Assembly (NCBI GenBank): GCA_002502855.1
Contig: DAQK01000001.1
Span: 6,047 to 69,450, forward strand
Direction of reading: 5' to 3'
DNA: 63,404 bases
Source: Methanobacterium sp. UBA279
Lineage (GTDB): Archaea; Methanobacteriota; Methanobacteria; Methanobacteriales; Methanobacteriaceae
The first letter of the stretch is position 1. Every line of letters begins with the position of its first letter. The position numbers and the translations under genes were made by a program. The notes beneath the pieces were generated by a model, which did no database searches, was not told the DNA's origin, and saw only the letters and a program-made list of their open reading frames with translations. Below are positions 27,898 to 37,924 of the stretch, in pieces.

Positions 27898-28908
27898 ATG
27901 GTGATGGATTTGGATAAATGGTATTTAAATCGTTTTACCCTGATGGGGGTCTTATTAATCCTGCTGGCCATACTGATCTATGGTCTGGAATTTTTAAAGG
28001 GCCCTGCCACTTATCTGTTCTATCCCCTACTTCTAGGTTCATCGGAAGGAAAGGTCATTTTATTTTTTATTTTTATGGGTAGTTTACTCCTTCTAAATAG
28101 TGTGATTACTTCTGGTAAAGTCAAGGGTAAATTTGCCCTCTTGGACATATGGGAAAGTAGAAGATATTTAAAGTATGCCATTGCCCTGGTTTTAATCACA
28201 TATCTAGTTGGTATCCTTATAGAAATATGGTTGAGGGTTAGCTTTGGTGTGTCATTATTTACAGTATTCGTATCCTTGAATCCAGACGTAAGTTCCACCA
28301 GCATCATACACAGCCATGTATTTAAATCGGCCTTAGGTTCCATCCTTAACACACTGGGCACGGTATTACCCTCCAATATACATACCGGTGAATCTCTCTC
28401 TAAATACATCTCACCCGTGGCTTATCTCATCGTCTTTACTTTACCTCTGGTCTATCTTACCAGTTTGATTTCCATGGACAACCGGCTGGAACATAACAGG
28501 ATCATCATAGCCTTCGCCGCCTCACTGGCCATGATCGGAATGATAGACGGCGGATTATTCTCAAACCCGGGGATAATAGGTTTAGGGGGGTTAATAGGGA
28601 TGTTATTTGTAAGTAAACCCTTCAAGCCCAGGGAGCTTATAAAACCGGCCATAATTGTACTGGTAATCATAATTTTAGGACTATCGGTAGAAGTAGCCGG
28701 ATCAAACCAGGATTACCACCAGATAACCCTGATAAATCAGACCCAACCGGTGGACTGGAACGGATATGATGTTATAAGTGAAGAAAATGGTACAGTTGAA
28801 CTTACCAGTACCCAGAATGACAAAGCAAACTTAATAAGCCTGTTTTCTACCTTGAAGGATAGAACGGATGCCTTCTTCATCACCTGGAATTTCTATTCAT
28901 ACACTTAA
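27898..28908 (+). CDS. Polytopic membrane protein of unknown function
   Basis: A 336-residue protein with about seven hydrophobic helices spread through the first 260 residues and a soluble C-terminal tail of about 75 residues with several Asn-Xaa-Ser/Thr sites (LINQTQ, SEENGT), which suggests an outside domain. No family recognised. It starts 17 bases after nadA and precedes a glycosyltransferase, so a cell-surface role is possible but unproven. Confidence 0.7.
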   Translation: MVMDLDKWYLNRFTLMGVLLILLAILIYGLEFLKGPATYLFYPLLLGSSEGKVILFFIFMGSLLLLNSVITSGKVKGKFALLDIWESRRYLKYAIALVLITYLVGILIEIWLRVSFGVSLFTVFVSLNPDVSSTSIIHSHVFKSALGSILNTLGTVLPSNIHTGESLSKYISPVAYLIVFTLPLVYLTSLISMDNRLEHNRIIIAFAASLAMIGMIDGGLFSNPGIIGLGGLIGMLFVSKPFKPRELIKPAIIVLVIIILGLSVEVAGSNQDYHQITLINQTQPVDWNGYDVISEENGTVELTSTQNDKANLISLFSTLKDRTDAFFITWNFYSYT

Positions 28909-29024
28909 TTATATCCATTAACTTTAAGATAATCCATTAACTGCATATACTTTAACAACAAATTCTAAATTAGTCTCTAATCAGTTTATAGGTACATGGA
29001 TCCGTTAATTGGTGATTATTAAAC

Positions 29025-30779
29025 ATGAAAATCAGCATAATAATTCCCACCTACAATGAAGAAGAATACCTCCCCTACCTGCTGGAAAGCATAAAAAGAC
29101 AGGACTTCACCGACTACGAAGTCATAGTTGCCGATGCACACTCCACGGATAAAACCCGGGAGATAGCAAAGAGCTTCGGGGCAAAAATAGTCGATGGTGG
29201 ACTGCCTTCTGTGGGTAGGAACAAGGGAGTGGAAGCAGCACAGGGAGAATTTCTTCTGTTTTTAGATGCAGACGTCATCATGCCCAGGGGATACCTGGAA
29301 AGTGCCCTGCGGGAATTTGTAGATGAAGGGTTGGGGATTTCCATCAGTCAGATACACCCATTAAGTGATAACATGTTTGACATCATATCCCATGACTTCG
29401 CCAACTTCTTCATGAAGTACGTGGAAACATTAAAGCCCCACGGAGCAGGATGTTATGGTATATTAACCCGGAAAAAACTCCACGAAGCGGTAGGCGGATT
29501 TGATGAAAATCTGGACTTTGGAGAAGACACGGATTACATAGAAAAGATCGGATACCTCACCTCCTTTAAGGTTTTAAGAGACGCCACACTCTTCGTTTCC
29601 ACCAGAAGAACCCAGGAAGAAGGAAAGACAGGAATAACCCTTAAATATGCAAAGAGCACCTGGTACCAGTTCACCGGTAGAAAAATAAGCGCCGACCAAT
29701 TGAACTACCACTTCGGACACAGTGAAGGGAGAAAAAGGATTCTATACGGAGTTTGTGGTGAGGGGATGGGACACGCCATACGCAGCGGTGTGATAATAGA
29801 CCACCTGCTGGAGAAAAATGATGTGACCATCTTCACCAGTGACCGGGCCTACCAGTATCTCTCCAGGAAATATGATGATGTATATGAAATAGAGGGCTTC
29901 AACACGGTATATGAAGAAAATGAGGTACAATATCGACGGACATTTACAAAAAATATTAAATGGGTCCCCCTGGACCTGCCGCATAACATCCGCCTGATGT
30001 ACAATGTGGCAAAAGCCTTTAAACCGGACCTTATAATATCTGACTTCGAATTTTACTCCAACATTCTGAACAAGATACTGCGAATACCACTGGTAAGCCT
30101 GGACAACATGCACGTGATAACCCAATGTTACACCGACGTGCCAGAAGAATTCAAAAGAGACCGCTTCCGGGCAGCCAGTGTAGTGAGATCCTTTATTCAA
30201 CGTCCCCGCTATTACCTGATAACCAGCTACTTCTTCCCACCAATAAAAAATCCAGATAAGGTAAAGATGTTCCCACCCATCCTGCGGGAAAAGGTTATGG
30301 AACTCGAACCCACCATAGGGGATCATATCCTGGTCTACCAGACCAGTGACTCTAATATAAAGCTATTAGAACTACTCAAAGAGATAGATGATGAAATTAT
30401 AATCTACGGCTTCCACAAAGATGAAAAAATAGGGAATTTAACCTTCAAAAGCTTTAACGAAGACGAATTCTTCGATGACCTGGCATCAGCCCAGGCAGTA
30501 ATAACCAACGGAGGATTCAGCTTAATATCTGAAGCACTGTACCTTAAAAAACCCATCTACAGCATTCCAGTGAAGAAACAATTCGAACAGATCCTGAATG
30601 CTATGTACCTGGATAAACTGGAATATGGAGAATTCCACCTGGAACTGGATAAGGAAAGTATAGAGAAATTCCTCTCCAACCAGGAATACTACCGGGAAAA
30701 AATACAATCTGGATTTAAACACGACCGTAACCAGGCCATATTCGACGCCTTAGATGAGATAATAGAGGAATTAACCTGA
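29025..30779 (+). CDS. Two-domain glycosyltransferase: GT2 fused to an MJ1255-type GT-B domain
   Basis: A 584-residue fusion. Residues 1 to about 230 form a GT-A family 2 transferase: ISIIIPTYNEEEYLPYLLES, DAHSTDKTREIA, and the metal site FLDADVIMPRG. Residues about 240-584 form a GT-B domain of the MJ1255/VC2487 family: YGVCGEGMGHAIRS at the N-terminal glycine loop and ITNGGFSLISEALYLKKPI in the donor site. Both active sites look complete, so one protein may add two sugars in a row or join synthesis steps of a surface glycolipid. No membrane helices. Confidence 0.85.
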   Translation: MKISIIIPTYNEEEYLPYLLESIKRQDFTDYEVIVADAHSTDKTREIAKSFGAKIVDGGLPSVGRNKGVEAAQGEFLLFLDADVIMPRGYLESALREFVDEGLGISISQIHPLSDNMFDIISHDFANFFMKYVETLKPHGAGCYGILTRKKLHEAVGGFDENLDFGEDTDYIEKIGYLTSFKVLRDATLFVSTRRTQEEGKTGITLKYAKSTWYQFTGRKISADQLNYHFGHSEGRKRILYGVCGEGMGHAIRSGVIIDHLLEKNDVTIFTSDRAYQYLSRKYDDVYEIEGFNTVYEENEVQYRRTFTKNIKWVPLDLPHNIRLMYNVAKAFKPDLIISDFEFYSNILNKILRIPLVSLDNMHVITQCYTDVPEEFKRDRFRAASVVRSFIQRPRYYLITSYFFPPIKNPDKVKMFPPILREKVMELEPTIGDHILVYQTSDSNIKLLELLKEIDDEIIIYGFHKDEKIGNLTFKSFNEDEFFDDLASAQAVITNGGFSLISEALYLKKPIYSIPVKKQFEQILNAMYLDKLEYGEFHLELDKESIEKFLSNQEYYREKIQSGFKHDRNQAIFDALDEIIEELT

Positions 30780-30791
30780 AAGAGGAGTAAC

Positions 30792-30866
30792 TTGAATGAG
30801 GATTATCCTGAAAGAGGAATTATCCTGGATTTATTCTTAAAGAAAATGGAGATATATGGGGGATAG
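30792..30866 (+). CDS. Possible 24-residue leader ORF
   Basis: TTG 30792 has AGAGGAG directly upstream and opens a 24-codon frame (MNEDYPERGIILDLFLKK and on) whose stop at 30864-30866 lies in the ribosome site of the next gene. The motif CCTGAAAGAGGA occurs twice nearby. It may couple translation to the downstream DUF763 gene, or be chance. Confidence 0.25.
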   Translation: MNEDYPERGIILDLFLKKMEIYGG

Positions 30867-30871
30867 TAGAG

Positions 30872-31999
30872 ATGCCTTCCCAGAGAAAAGTGGTCAACCT
30901 TCCTTTACACGGGGGACACGCACCGAAATGGCTGTTCCACCGGATGGTTAAGTTAACCAGGGGGATAACTGAGACCCTACTCTACGAATACGACACTGCT
31001 GAATTTTTAAGGCGCATATCCGACCCTTACTGGTTTCAGGCTTTATCCTGTGTCATCGGGTTTGACTGGCACTCCTCCGGAACCACCACCACTACCTGTG
31101 GGGCTATGAAGATGGCCATCGACCCACAGGAGCATGGGATAATGGTGGCCGGTGGCAAAGGCCGTGCATCCAGGAAAACACCCTCTGATATTGAAAGTGC
31201 GGGGGATATCTTCTCCCTGTCATCAGCAAAAATTGATGAACTGGTTTACGCCAGTAAGATATCGGCAAAGATAGATAACTCCTGCATCCAGGACGGCTAC
31301 CAGCTCTACCACCACTCCTTCCTCCTGGATGAAAAGGGGGACTGGGCGGTGATCCAGCAGGGCATGAACGATGAAAACAGGTACGCCCGCAGATACCACT
31401 GGCTGTCAGAAGAAGTAGCTGAATATGTGGAGGAACCCCACCAAGGAATATGCTGCGATAAAATAGAACCAGAATCACTGAACATGACCGCTTCTGAAAG
31501 TGAAGACAGCCGGAAAATCAGTGTGGACCTTCTATGCGACAACCCAGAGCACTTAAGAAAATATTTCAAGGATAAAACACCCCTTAAAAGTGAAAGCCAG
31601 ACCCTGCTGGACGAGTACGTCACAGAATTCAAGATGCCCAGACACCACCCCATCCTGGACATGGACCTATCCGATAGGGAATTTGAGGTTCTAAAAAAGG
31701 CTTATGAGTTACAGCCATCCAACTACGAGGATATGCTCTCCCTGGAGGGTATGGGACCAAAGAAAATAAGGGCTTTAGCTTTGATCTCTGATTTGGTGTA
31801 CGGCTCCTCGCCGAGCTGGAAGGACCCGGTTAAGTACAGCTTCACCCATGGAGGAAAAGACGGCTACCCCTACCCTGTGGACCGTGAGGTCTACGACCAC
31901 TCCATCGGGACCCTTAAAGAAGCCCTTGAAGGGGCTAAACTGGAGAGGAAAGAGAAATATAATGCTATCAAGAGGTTGGAAGGCTTGATCAATGAATAA
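30872..31999 (+). CDS. DUF763 family protein
   Basis: A 375-residue DUF763 protein. The opening LPLHGGHAPKWLFHRMVKLT and the internal FDWHSSGTTTTTCGAMK, VAGGKGRAS and RYHWLS blocks are diagnostic. A helix-hairpin-helix-like segment (YEDMLSLEGMGPKKIRALAL) near residue 295 suggests nucleic-acid contact. No reaction is known for the family. ATG 30872 has GGGGGATAG just upstream. Confidence 0.88.
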   Translation: MPSQRKVVNLPLHGGHAPKWLFHRMVKLTRGITETLLYEYDTAEFLRRISDPYWFQALSCVIGFDWHSSGTTTTTCGAMKMAIDPQEHGIMVAGGKGRASRKTPSDIESAGDIFSLSSAKIDELVYASKISAKIDNSCIQDGYQLYHHSFLLDEKGDWAVIQQGMNDENRYARRYHWLSEEVAEYVEEPHQGICCDKIEPESLNMTASESEDSRKISVDLLCDNPEHLRKYFKDKTPLKSESQTLLDEYVTEFKMPRHHPILDMDLSDREFEVLKKAYELQPSNYEDMLSLEGMGPKKIRALALISDLVYGSSPSWKDPVKYSFTHGGKDGYPYPVDREVYDHSIGTLKEALEGAKLERKEKYNAIKRLEGLINE

Positions 32000-32019
32000 A
32001 AAAAATGGAGTTTATTGAA

Positions 32020-32637
32020 ATGAAAAAAATCTATCCATTACTGGGAATAATTGGTCCTTTAACCTACATCATCGCAGTTTTCATGGGAGGCGCCTTACGT
32101 GGGGATTACAATCCCTTTTATAATTCCATAAGCGAACTCCTCATACCAGGGTCACCAAATTTATTGGTGTTAAGTATTCTATTCGCCATATACAACGTAT
32201 CGTTAATTTAATTTAGTTATGGAATATTTCAGGACCCTGAACCAGCTAAAGGTAAAACATTAAAAGTCGCGACGGTGATGATTGCCTTAATTGGTATTCT
32301 AGGCTTCCTGTTTATCTTCTTCCCACAGGACCCTCGCGGAGCACCAGCAACTCTAGCCGGCACCATCCACCTGATACTGGCCGGAATCACATCCCCCTTA
32401 ACTATATTAGCCATATTCCTGGCCGGATTTTCATTCAGAAAGGAAAGGAAAAATAAACCATTTGCATGGTATTCATATCTTTCAGTCCTGGTGATCTTGA
32501 TATCCGGAGGGATGACTGCAGCTTCAATTGCAAACAATTCGCCTTACGGAGGTTTGTTGGAGCGGATAACCATCTTCACATTTTTGGTGTGGGTTATGGT
32601 GTTTTCTTATTTATTATTAGGATGGAAAATCACCTGA
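32020..32637 (+). pseudogene. DUF998 membrane protein with an in-frame stop
   Basis: One frame from ATG 32020 to 32637 reads as a six-helix DUF998 protein (MKKIYPLLGIIGPLTYIIAV at the start, GILGFLFIFFPQDPRG in the middle). It is broken by TAA at 32209-32211, between YNVSLI and FSYGIFQDPEPAKG, where a leucine codon would fit. There is no frame change, so this is a substitution and not a homopolymer slip. TAA also rules out pyrrolysine readthrough. Confidence 0.8.
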
Positions 32638-32713
32638 TTGTGACTTATGATCCCATCGTGTTTTGAGATTAATAATATTAATATATTAAATAATACAAAC
32701 TTTCTACGTGAAA

Positions 32714-33801
32714 ATGTTTCAACCATAATTCAAATTTACAAACAGGATAGTTAAAAATCTCACCTATATTGCAGAGTCCCGGGCATTCATACTCAACGCT
32801 CCTCTTATTCCTGAGTGGGAAGTTTCTCTTCGCAGAGATGCTATCTTGAGGAGTGCTCACTCTTCAACAGCAATAGAAGGCAACCCCCTCTCCTTTGAAG
32901 AGGTCAGTGCCCTGGCTGATGGTCGAGAGGTTATGGCTAGGCGAAAGGATCGTCAAGAGGTTTTAAATTATCTCGAAGCTTTGGACAGGGTCCCAGAGTT
33001 CGCTAACCGTGAGCCATTTACTGTGGATGACCTACTGGAAATTCATGGTATTGTGACCAAAGAAACCCTGGATAATCCCCAGGATGAGGGTGTTCTTAGA
33101 GATAGACAGGTCAGAGTGATTAATGATTTCGGGGAAACCGTATTTATCCCACCCTTAACTGAAGATGTTCCTGAACTTATTGATGAATTTTGGGGATGGT
33201 TAAATTCTCCGGATATTGAAGAGATTGATTCTGTTATTGTGGCCGGTTTAACCCATTATGAGATGGTCAGGATACACCCATTTATCGATGGATGGCCGGT
33301 TTAACTCATTATGAGATGGTCAGGATACACCCATTTATCGATGGAAATGGTAGAACAGCACGTATCATGGTCACATTAGTACTTTATAAACGTGGCTTTG
33401 ATTTGAAGAGATTTTTTGCTTTAGATGATTACTACGACCATGACCGGCCAGCTTATTATGCCGCTCTCCAGACTGTTGACCCGGAAACTATTGATGTAAC
33501 TGAATGGTTGGAATATTTTACAGATGGTGTCTCTGACAGTATGAAAACGGTTAGAGAGAAAGTTTTAGGTTTGAGTAAAGATGTGAAGATCCTCAAAGAA
33601 CGTGGTCAGGTTGCACTTAATGATAGGCAGATGAGGATCGTTGAATTCATTATTAAAAAAGGTAAAATCACTAACAGAGACATTAGAAGTATGTTTAATT
33701 TATCAAACAGGGCTGCTTTAGATGAGATCTATAAATTAATGGATTTAAATGTTTTAAAACAAGAAGGCAGCGGCCATAGTGTACATTATATTTTAGTATA
33801 G
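32714..33801 (+). pseudogene. Fic-family AMPylase gene with nonsense mutation and duplication
   Basis: Corrected, this is a Fic protein of about 345 residues. It has SAHSSTAIEGNPLS (the S/T-x-x-x-E-G inhibitory helix), HYEMVRIHPFIDGNGRTARI (the Fic active site) and a C-terminal winged helix (about the last 60 residues). Two lesions disable it. TAA at 32726-32728 interrupts codon 5 (ATG TTT CAA CCA TAA), where CAA would fit. A 53-bp tandem duplication inside the active-site codons shifts the frame. Homology continues without a break from the TAA to the repeat. Internal starts such as TTG 32846 could still make fragments. Confidence 0.88.
33241..33346 (+). repeat. 53-bp tandem duplication inside the Fic active site
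   Basis: Units 33241-33293 and 33294-33346 differ at only two positions. Each encodes the stretch from AGLTHYEMVR to HPFIDG. Because 53 is not a multiple of three, the duplication breaks the frame; losing one unit would restore the HPFIDGNGR motif. Confidence 0.92.
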
Positions 33802-33901
33802 TAAATTGACGCAAAAGGTTCATGATTAGGTATTTTGAATGGTTAACCTAACGATAATTTATATATTACCCACCCACATATGAGTATTAGAGGTGATAAC
33901 T

Positions 33902-34042
33902 ATGGCATTTAAATGTGGTCAAAAACCAGGCGCCGGACGATATGTTTGTATCAATTGTGGTGAAGATTTGAATCTTGATGATGATACCGATCCGTTACCT
34001 CCATGCGCTAAATGTGAGAAATGTGAGTTTGAGAAGGGTTAA
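33902..34042 (+). CDS. Small zinc-ribbon protein
   Basis: A 46-residue rubredoxin-like zinc ribbon: GRYVCINCGEDLNL followed by DPLPPCAKCEKCEF. The pattern KPGxG-xYxCxxCG with a C-terminal LPPC is a known small family of unknown role. A GAGGTGAT ribosome site lies 8 bases upstream of ATG 33902, which supports it as a real gene. Confidence 0.8.
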   Translation: MAFKCGQKPGAGRYVCINCGEDLNLDDDTDPLPPCAKCEKCEFEKG

Positions 34043-34176
34043 GAAACAGTTCTCCTTTCAAATTAAAATACTGTTAAATGTTTCAAAAACCATATTATAT
34101 AATTTGGCCATCTAAACCATAATTAACTTTCACATGTACGAATCATTGGAGATAACCATACAAAACCGGCAAAGCA

Positions 34177-34413
34177 TCACCACTTCGTATTCCTTTTCCA
34201 CACGTTTGTTAGATATTTTTCGTCATGTCTGTGATATTTTATCTCATATGTGTAGTAATTACCTTTTAAAGAAGGAGTGAAAGAAATCGTTAAAAAATGT
34301 TTTTTTGTATACATGCCAAGTAAACTCTCAAGTGTACTGATTTCACCTTCAATATACTCAGCTACAATGATCTCTTCATGAGTTTTAGGGACTTTTTCCC
34401 AATTAATCTTCAT
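34177..34413 (-). CDS. Hypothetical protein
   Basis: A 78-residue protein with an N-terminal helix and several likely beta strands (HFLTISFTPSLKGNYYTYEI). No signal, membrane segment or known family. It lies upstream of the MFS gene's end on the same strand. Coding is plausible but not proven. Confidence 0.45.
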   Translation of the reverse strand: MKINWEKVPKTHEEIIVAEYIEGEISTLESLLGMYTKKHFLTISFTPSLKGNYYTYEIKYHRHDEKYLTNVWKRNTKW

Positions 34414-34453
34414 TTATTTATCTCCATGGATTGCATGCCATATTATGTTAGAT

Positions 34454-35644
34454 TTAGATGTTTTCTCCTTTTTGATTCCGTATTCTTAACATTGAAATGA
34501 AAACAGGGATGGAAATAAGTTGTATCACGACCGAGAAGACCACCAGATAGGCTATGGAGAAATCATATAACCAACCCATGATTAAACTTCCAGCAAACCA
34601 TGAGACACCGTAGATAGTGTGAAAAATACCATAGGCGGAGCCGCGTCTTTTTATAGTGGACATCACGGCCACTGCTGACCTCATTATTGATTCTTGAGCT
34701 CCCATACTTATTCCCCAAAGTACCATCCCTATAAAAGCTAGATAGAATCCCCCCAGAAATACAAGTGGGGCAAAAAGTGAGGATATTAAAGCCACAACTA
34801 TCATAATGGATAAACCCATCTTATCGAATAATCTCCCAAATATTAAAGCTGCAACACCATCAACACCCATAGCCACAGCATAAAAGATGGGTATCAAAGT
34901 AGCAGAGACAAGGGCTGCCTTCTGGAAATGGTAGGCTATAAGAGCGAAATCCGCAAACCCTGCCGCTATTAAGGCAGCTGCCATTATGTAAAGCCAGTAA
35001 ACCCTCCTGAATCCCTTCGCATCTAAATATGGTACTTCCACTTCCAACTCATGCGGATGGGGATAGAGGAATCTAGAAACGAGCAGCACCAGGATTGCCA
35101 GTACTGCAGGCAGCAGGAGAAAGGCGAATCCCGCCTGGTAGTTACCGTGGTAGAAAAGTATAACAGCCACGATTAAAGGACCTAATATGGCCCCTGTTTG
35201 ATCCAAGGCTTCCTGTAGGCCGAATCCCCAACCTTGACCCACTTGACTGCAGGCGTGGGATAACATCACATCTCTGGGGGGCACTCGGATACCTTTACCC
35301 AGTCTTTCGATGATGATCAACACCGCGGCCATCTCCCAGCTTCCAGCCAGAGCCAAAAGAGGTACTGCAAGCAGATTAATTAGATAACCACCAATAGTAA
35401 CGGCCCAGTACCTGCCTGTACTGTCAATAAAACGTCCCGAGAAGAATCTCAGCACGTAACCCGCCAATTCACCAAATCCAGCTACAAATCCTACAGTAAC
35501 TGCACTTGCCCCTAGAATGGCCAAGTAAGGTCCGGTTATACTGCGCGCTCCCTCGTAGGTCATGTCCGCAAATAGGCTAACCACTCCCATGAGTACGATG
35601 AATTTAAGGGCGTTATTGTTCATGAATTCTTTGAAATTGCTCAT
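34454..35644 (-). CDS. MFS transporter
   Basis: An intact 396-residue major-facilitator protein with about 12 helices. The loop after helix 2 (RFFSGRFIDSTGRYWAVT) and the cytoplasmic mid-loop (ERLGKGIRVPPRDVM) are typical. The substrate is not evident; the RxGKGxRxPPRD block occurs in a family often linked to export. It stands out as the only undamaged larger gene in the surrounding decay zone. Confidence 0.85.
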   Translation of the reverse strand: MSNFKEFMNNNALKFIVLMGVVSLFADMTYEGARSITGPYLAILGASAVTVGFVAGFGELAGYVLRFFSGRFIDSTGRYWAVTIGGYLINLLAVPLLALAGSWEMAAVLIIIERLGKGIRVPPRDVMLSHACSQVGQGWGFGLQEALDQTGAILGPLIVAVILFYHGNYQAGFAFLLLPAVLAILVLLVSRFLYPHPHELEVEVPYLDAKGFRRVYWLYIMAAALIAAGFADFALIAYHFQKAALVSATLIPIFYAVAMGVDGVAALIFGRLFDKMGLSIMIVVALISSLFAPLVFLGGFYLAFIGMVLWGISMGAQESIMRSAVAVMSTIKRRGSAYGIFHTIYGVSWFAGSLIMGWLYDFSIAYLVVFSVVIQLISIPVFISMLRIRNQKGENI

Positions 35645-35705
35645 AACATCATCTTCGAGTTAACTCAGGATCCATTTTTAAATCTAATCACAATTCCGTC
35701 TTAAG

Positions 35706-36176
35706 CTATTTCAACAGAAAAAGAGTTTTCAGGGACAACATCTCATTGTAGAGCTCAATTGAATGCTTGATGGCTTTCAGTGCTTTATCTCTGGTTTTCC
35801 AGCCCAGAATTTGTGTGGTTTTTCCTTCTAAATTTTTATATTCACGGAAAAATTGTTCTATTTCCTCCAGAAATGTAGGTGGAACATCCTGAATGTCATT
35901 GATATCGGTAAATCCCGGGTTATTTACTGGTACACCCATTATTTTATCGTCTCTTTCTCCTTCATTGGTCATCTTCATCACTCCGATGGGTCTGCATTCT
36001 ATGATGCATCAGGGAAGGCTGGCTGGTGCATCATAACCATGATGTCCAGCGGGGGTTCCATCATCTCCAATTGTTTGTGCTATCATGCCGTATTCTATGG
36101 GGGATTTAAATGGAGAATATAAAACCTGTTCCAGTACAAATACTCCTCTTTCCAATTCGTATTCATAAAACCTTTT
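35706..36176 (-). pseudogene. Inorganic pyrophosphatase (family I) remnant
   Basis: Joined across two frame breaks the sequence reads YEYELERGVFVLEQVLYSP, EYGMIAQTIGDDG, PLDIMVMMHQPAFPD, IECRPIGVMKMTNEG and then a 91-codon tail ending with KAIKHSIELYNE. This matches soluble family I PPase. The first break is an extra base in the G5 run at 36051-36055, the second a missing base near 36000. The N-terminal 30 or so residues are missing, replaced by unrelated sequence with a stop. The last frame alone (35706-35981) lacks most catalytic aspartates, so it is not functional. Confidence 0.85.
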
Positions 36177-36251
36177 TGTGTGATTAAGATTTTACGATAT
36201 TCTGCTTGGTAATTATTGTTTTTTTTTCTGTTTATTCTGTGGGGGATAGAT

Positions 36252-37199
36252 TCACTGGAGTTCGTTTGTTCTGAAGTTTACAAATCCTCCTGCAGTGGAG
36301 GTTATGGTGTCATATTTTTTTGTATCGGTTTTTAAATTTTGATTCCATGATCTCATATTATGTTCATTTTGCTTATGGTGATGCTCCGAGACGACTCTTT
36401 TTACTTCTTAATTTTTTTTTGTTATATTCTTTCTGTGATCCGGCTAAGTTCCCCCCCTTCCTTTCGGGGTTTTTTTTATGGGTATATTTTCATTTCGAGT
36501 TTGGGGAAGTCCTTTACTATCTCAAAATCGAAATAGTTATCAAATCTCTTGGGGAATAAATGGGGGGGGAGGGTGTTCCTTGAACAGGGTGTAATCGTGT
36601 TTTTTTCTCAAATGCTCTTGTTTATATGGACTATCAGTCCCGTTCTTGTTGTTTGCGATCTGGTTTTTTATGGTGTGTCTTTTCTTTTTACCAGAATAGG
36701 AAATCTTTTCTTTTCCTGTTTATCTTCTGGTCTGGGGGTATCTTCCTGCTCAGTAGCATCCACAAAAGCTTCTGTATCCGGAAACATTTTCCAATAACTC
36801 ATCAATCTCCACCCTATTTTCCCCATTTTTATCTTCCATCTTCCCGGGTATGGGAACGCATTCTTTCACAAGAGGTTCTAAAATGTCTGATATCTCTCCA
36901 GACTGTGTTTTGATTACCACATCAAAAAGAAAACCTCCCCCAGCGTATAGGTAAATGTAGGCGATAATAAAACAAGAAGCATCAAAAACCTCTCCCCCTT
37001 AAAACCAGTTTAAACTTCCACCCCCCCCTAATAGCCCTTTTCCTATCAACTCTACCTAATTCTCCCCATCTCAAACTCATCATACCCCCCCCACTTCAAT
37101 CTTTCCATACAGAATATCATCAAACTCACTCTGACTAAAACCCGTGAAACTCCGGAACAAACCCAACTTTTTAGATAACTTATTATAACCAAATGTCAT
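36252..37199 (-). pseudogene. Heavily decayed IS5-like DDE transposase
   Basis: Reading the minus strand across many frame breaks gives the order of a DDE transposase. Near 37199 is MTFGYNKLSKKLGLFRSFTG; then a segment like GRVDRKRAI, VDATEQEDTPRPEDK, YSGKKKRHTIKNQ, HDYTLFKEH, FDNYFDFEIVKDFPKLEMKI, KRVVSEH, and finally KKYDTITSTAGGFVNFRTNE with a stop at 36252-36254. At least six indels separate these blocks, so the element is long dead. I could not define its terminal repeats. It explains the odd G- and C-run-rich stretch here. Confidence 0.75.
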
Positions 37200-37385
37200 A
37201 CTACAATCTAAGCCTTAACAACATAAATAAATTATTATACAAAAGGTTTATACTTGTTCTTGGAACCTTTTGGAATTTCAACAACCGCATAAACCACCTT
37301 CGGTGATGGCCTGGTTTTTATATCTTTCCATAGGTTCAAAAAACTCACCTTCTCCTGAATGTGTCAAAATATAGGGTTATATGGA

Positions 37386-37801
37386 TTATTTTTTGATTTT
37401 AGCCATGATCGGGTGGGACATGTCTTCCTCGATGAGTTCGTTGAGTTTAGCGATTCTTTCACCGCCTATGGCTCCTGTTTTTATGAGTGGACATGAGAAG
37501 ACTCAAGACAAACACCGGCAGGACTGCTTGTCCATTACCTGGAGCGGTGAAATACATGAACACTACCAGAAGCACGAATACATATTATCTCTACCAGGGT
37601 CATCCAATCCGTAACCTGTAAGAAGCCCAGATTCCCAAAAACAGCTCCTAAAACTATTTCTATTATTGCCACTGATAATCCCAGTCGTAGTGAGATTAAA
37701 CTGGCTATGAAGATGATGATAACCAGTGCTAATAAATTAAATTGGGTTAATAAATCGATTGCCAATGATAATTCCTCCGAATATTTTTCCGCAGGAGTCA
37801 T
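37386..37801 (-). pseudogene. Na+/H+ antiporter remnant
   Basis: The first frame (from 37801) has a CPA-type antiporter N-terminus: LLALVIIIFIASLISLRLGL, then GLSVAIIEIVLGAVFGNLGF. It then jumps to a later helix region, FVLLVVFMYFTAPGNGQAVL, in another frame, so the middle of the gene is deleted. A last segment, GAIGGERIAKLNELIEEDMS to a stop at 37386, may be the tail of this or another gene. No complete transporter remains. Confidence 0.65.
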
Positions 37802-37924
37802 TAGCTTATAAAAATAGCAGTTATGGTGAACTCCATCACCTGATTATAGTTAGGTTAACTGTTTTATATAAAACTGATGTTTTTAGAAAAAGATTGATAT
37901 TTTTAGATATTTACAATTTTAGGT

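Noticed and set aside
29742..30326. 194-codon minus-strand frame inside the glycosyltransferase gene
   Set aside because: It is antisense to a gene with two well-conserved domains and has no own likeness.
32209..32211. Stop in DUF998 considered as recoded (pyrrolysine) codon
   Set aside because: The codon is TAA, not TAG, and the host type has no reason to carry pyrrolysine machinery; a nonsense mutation is simpler.
33241..33346. Short direct repeats, considered as a CRISPR array
   Set aside because: Two adjacent units without spacers inside a coding region; the other repeats in the window also lack unique spacers of regular length.
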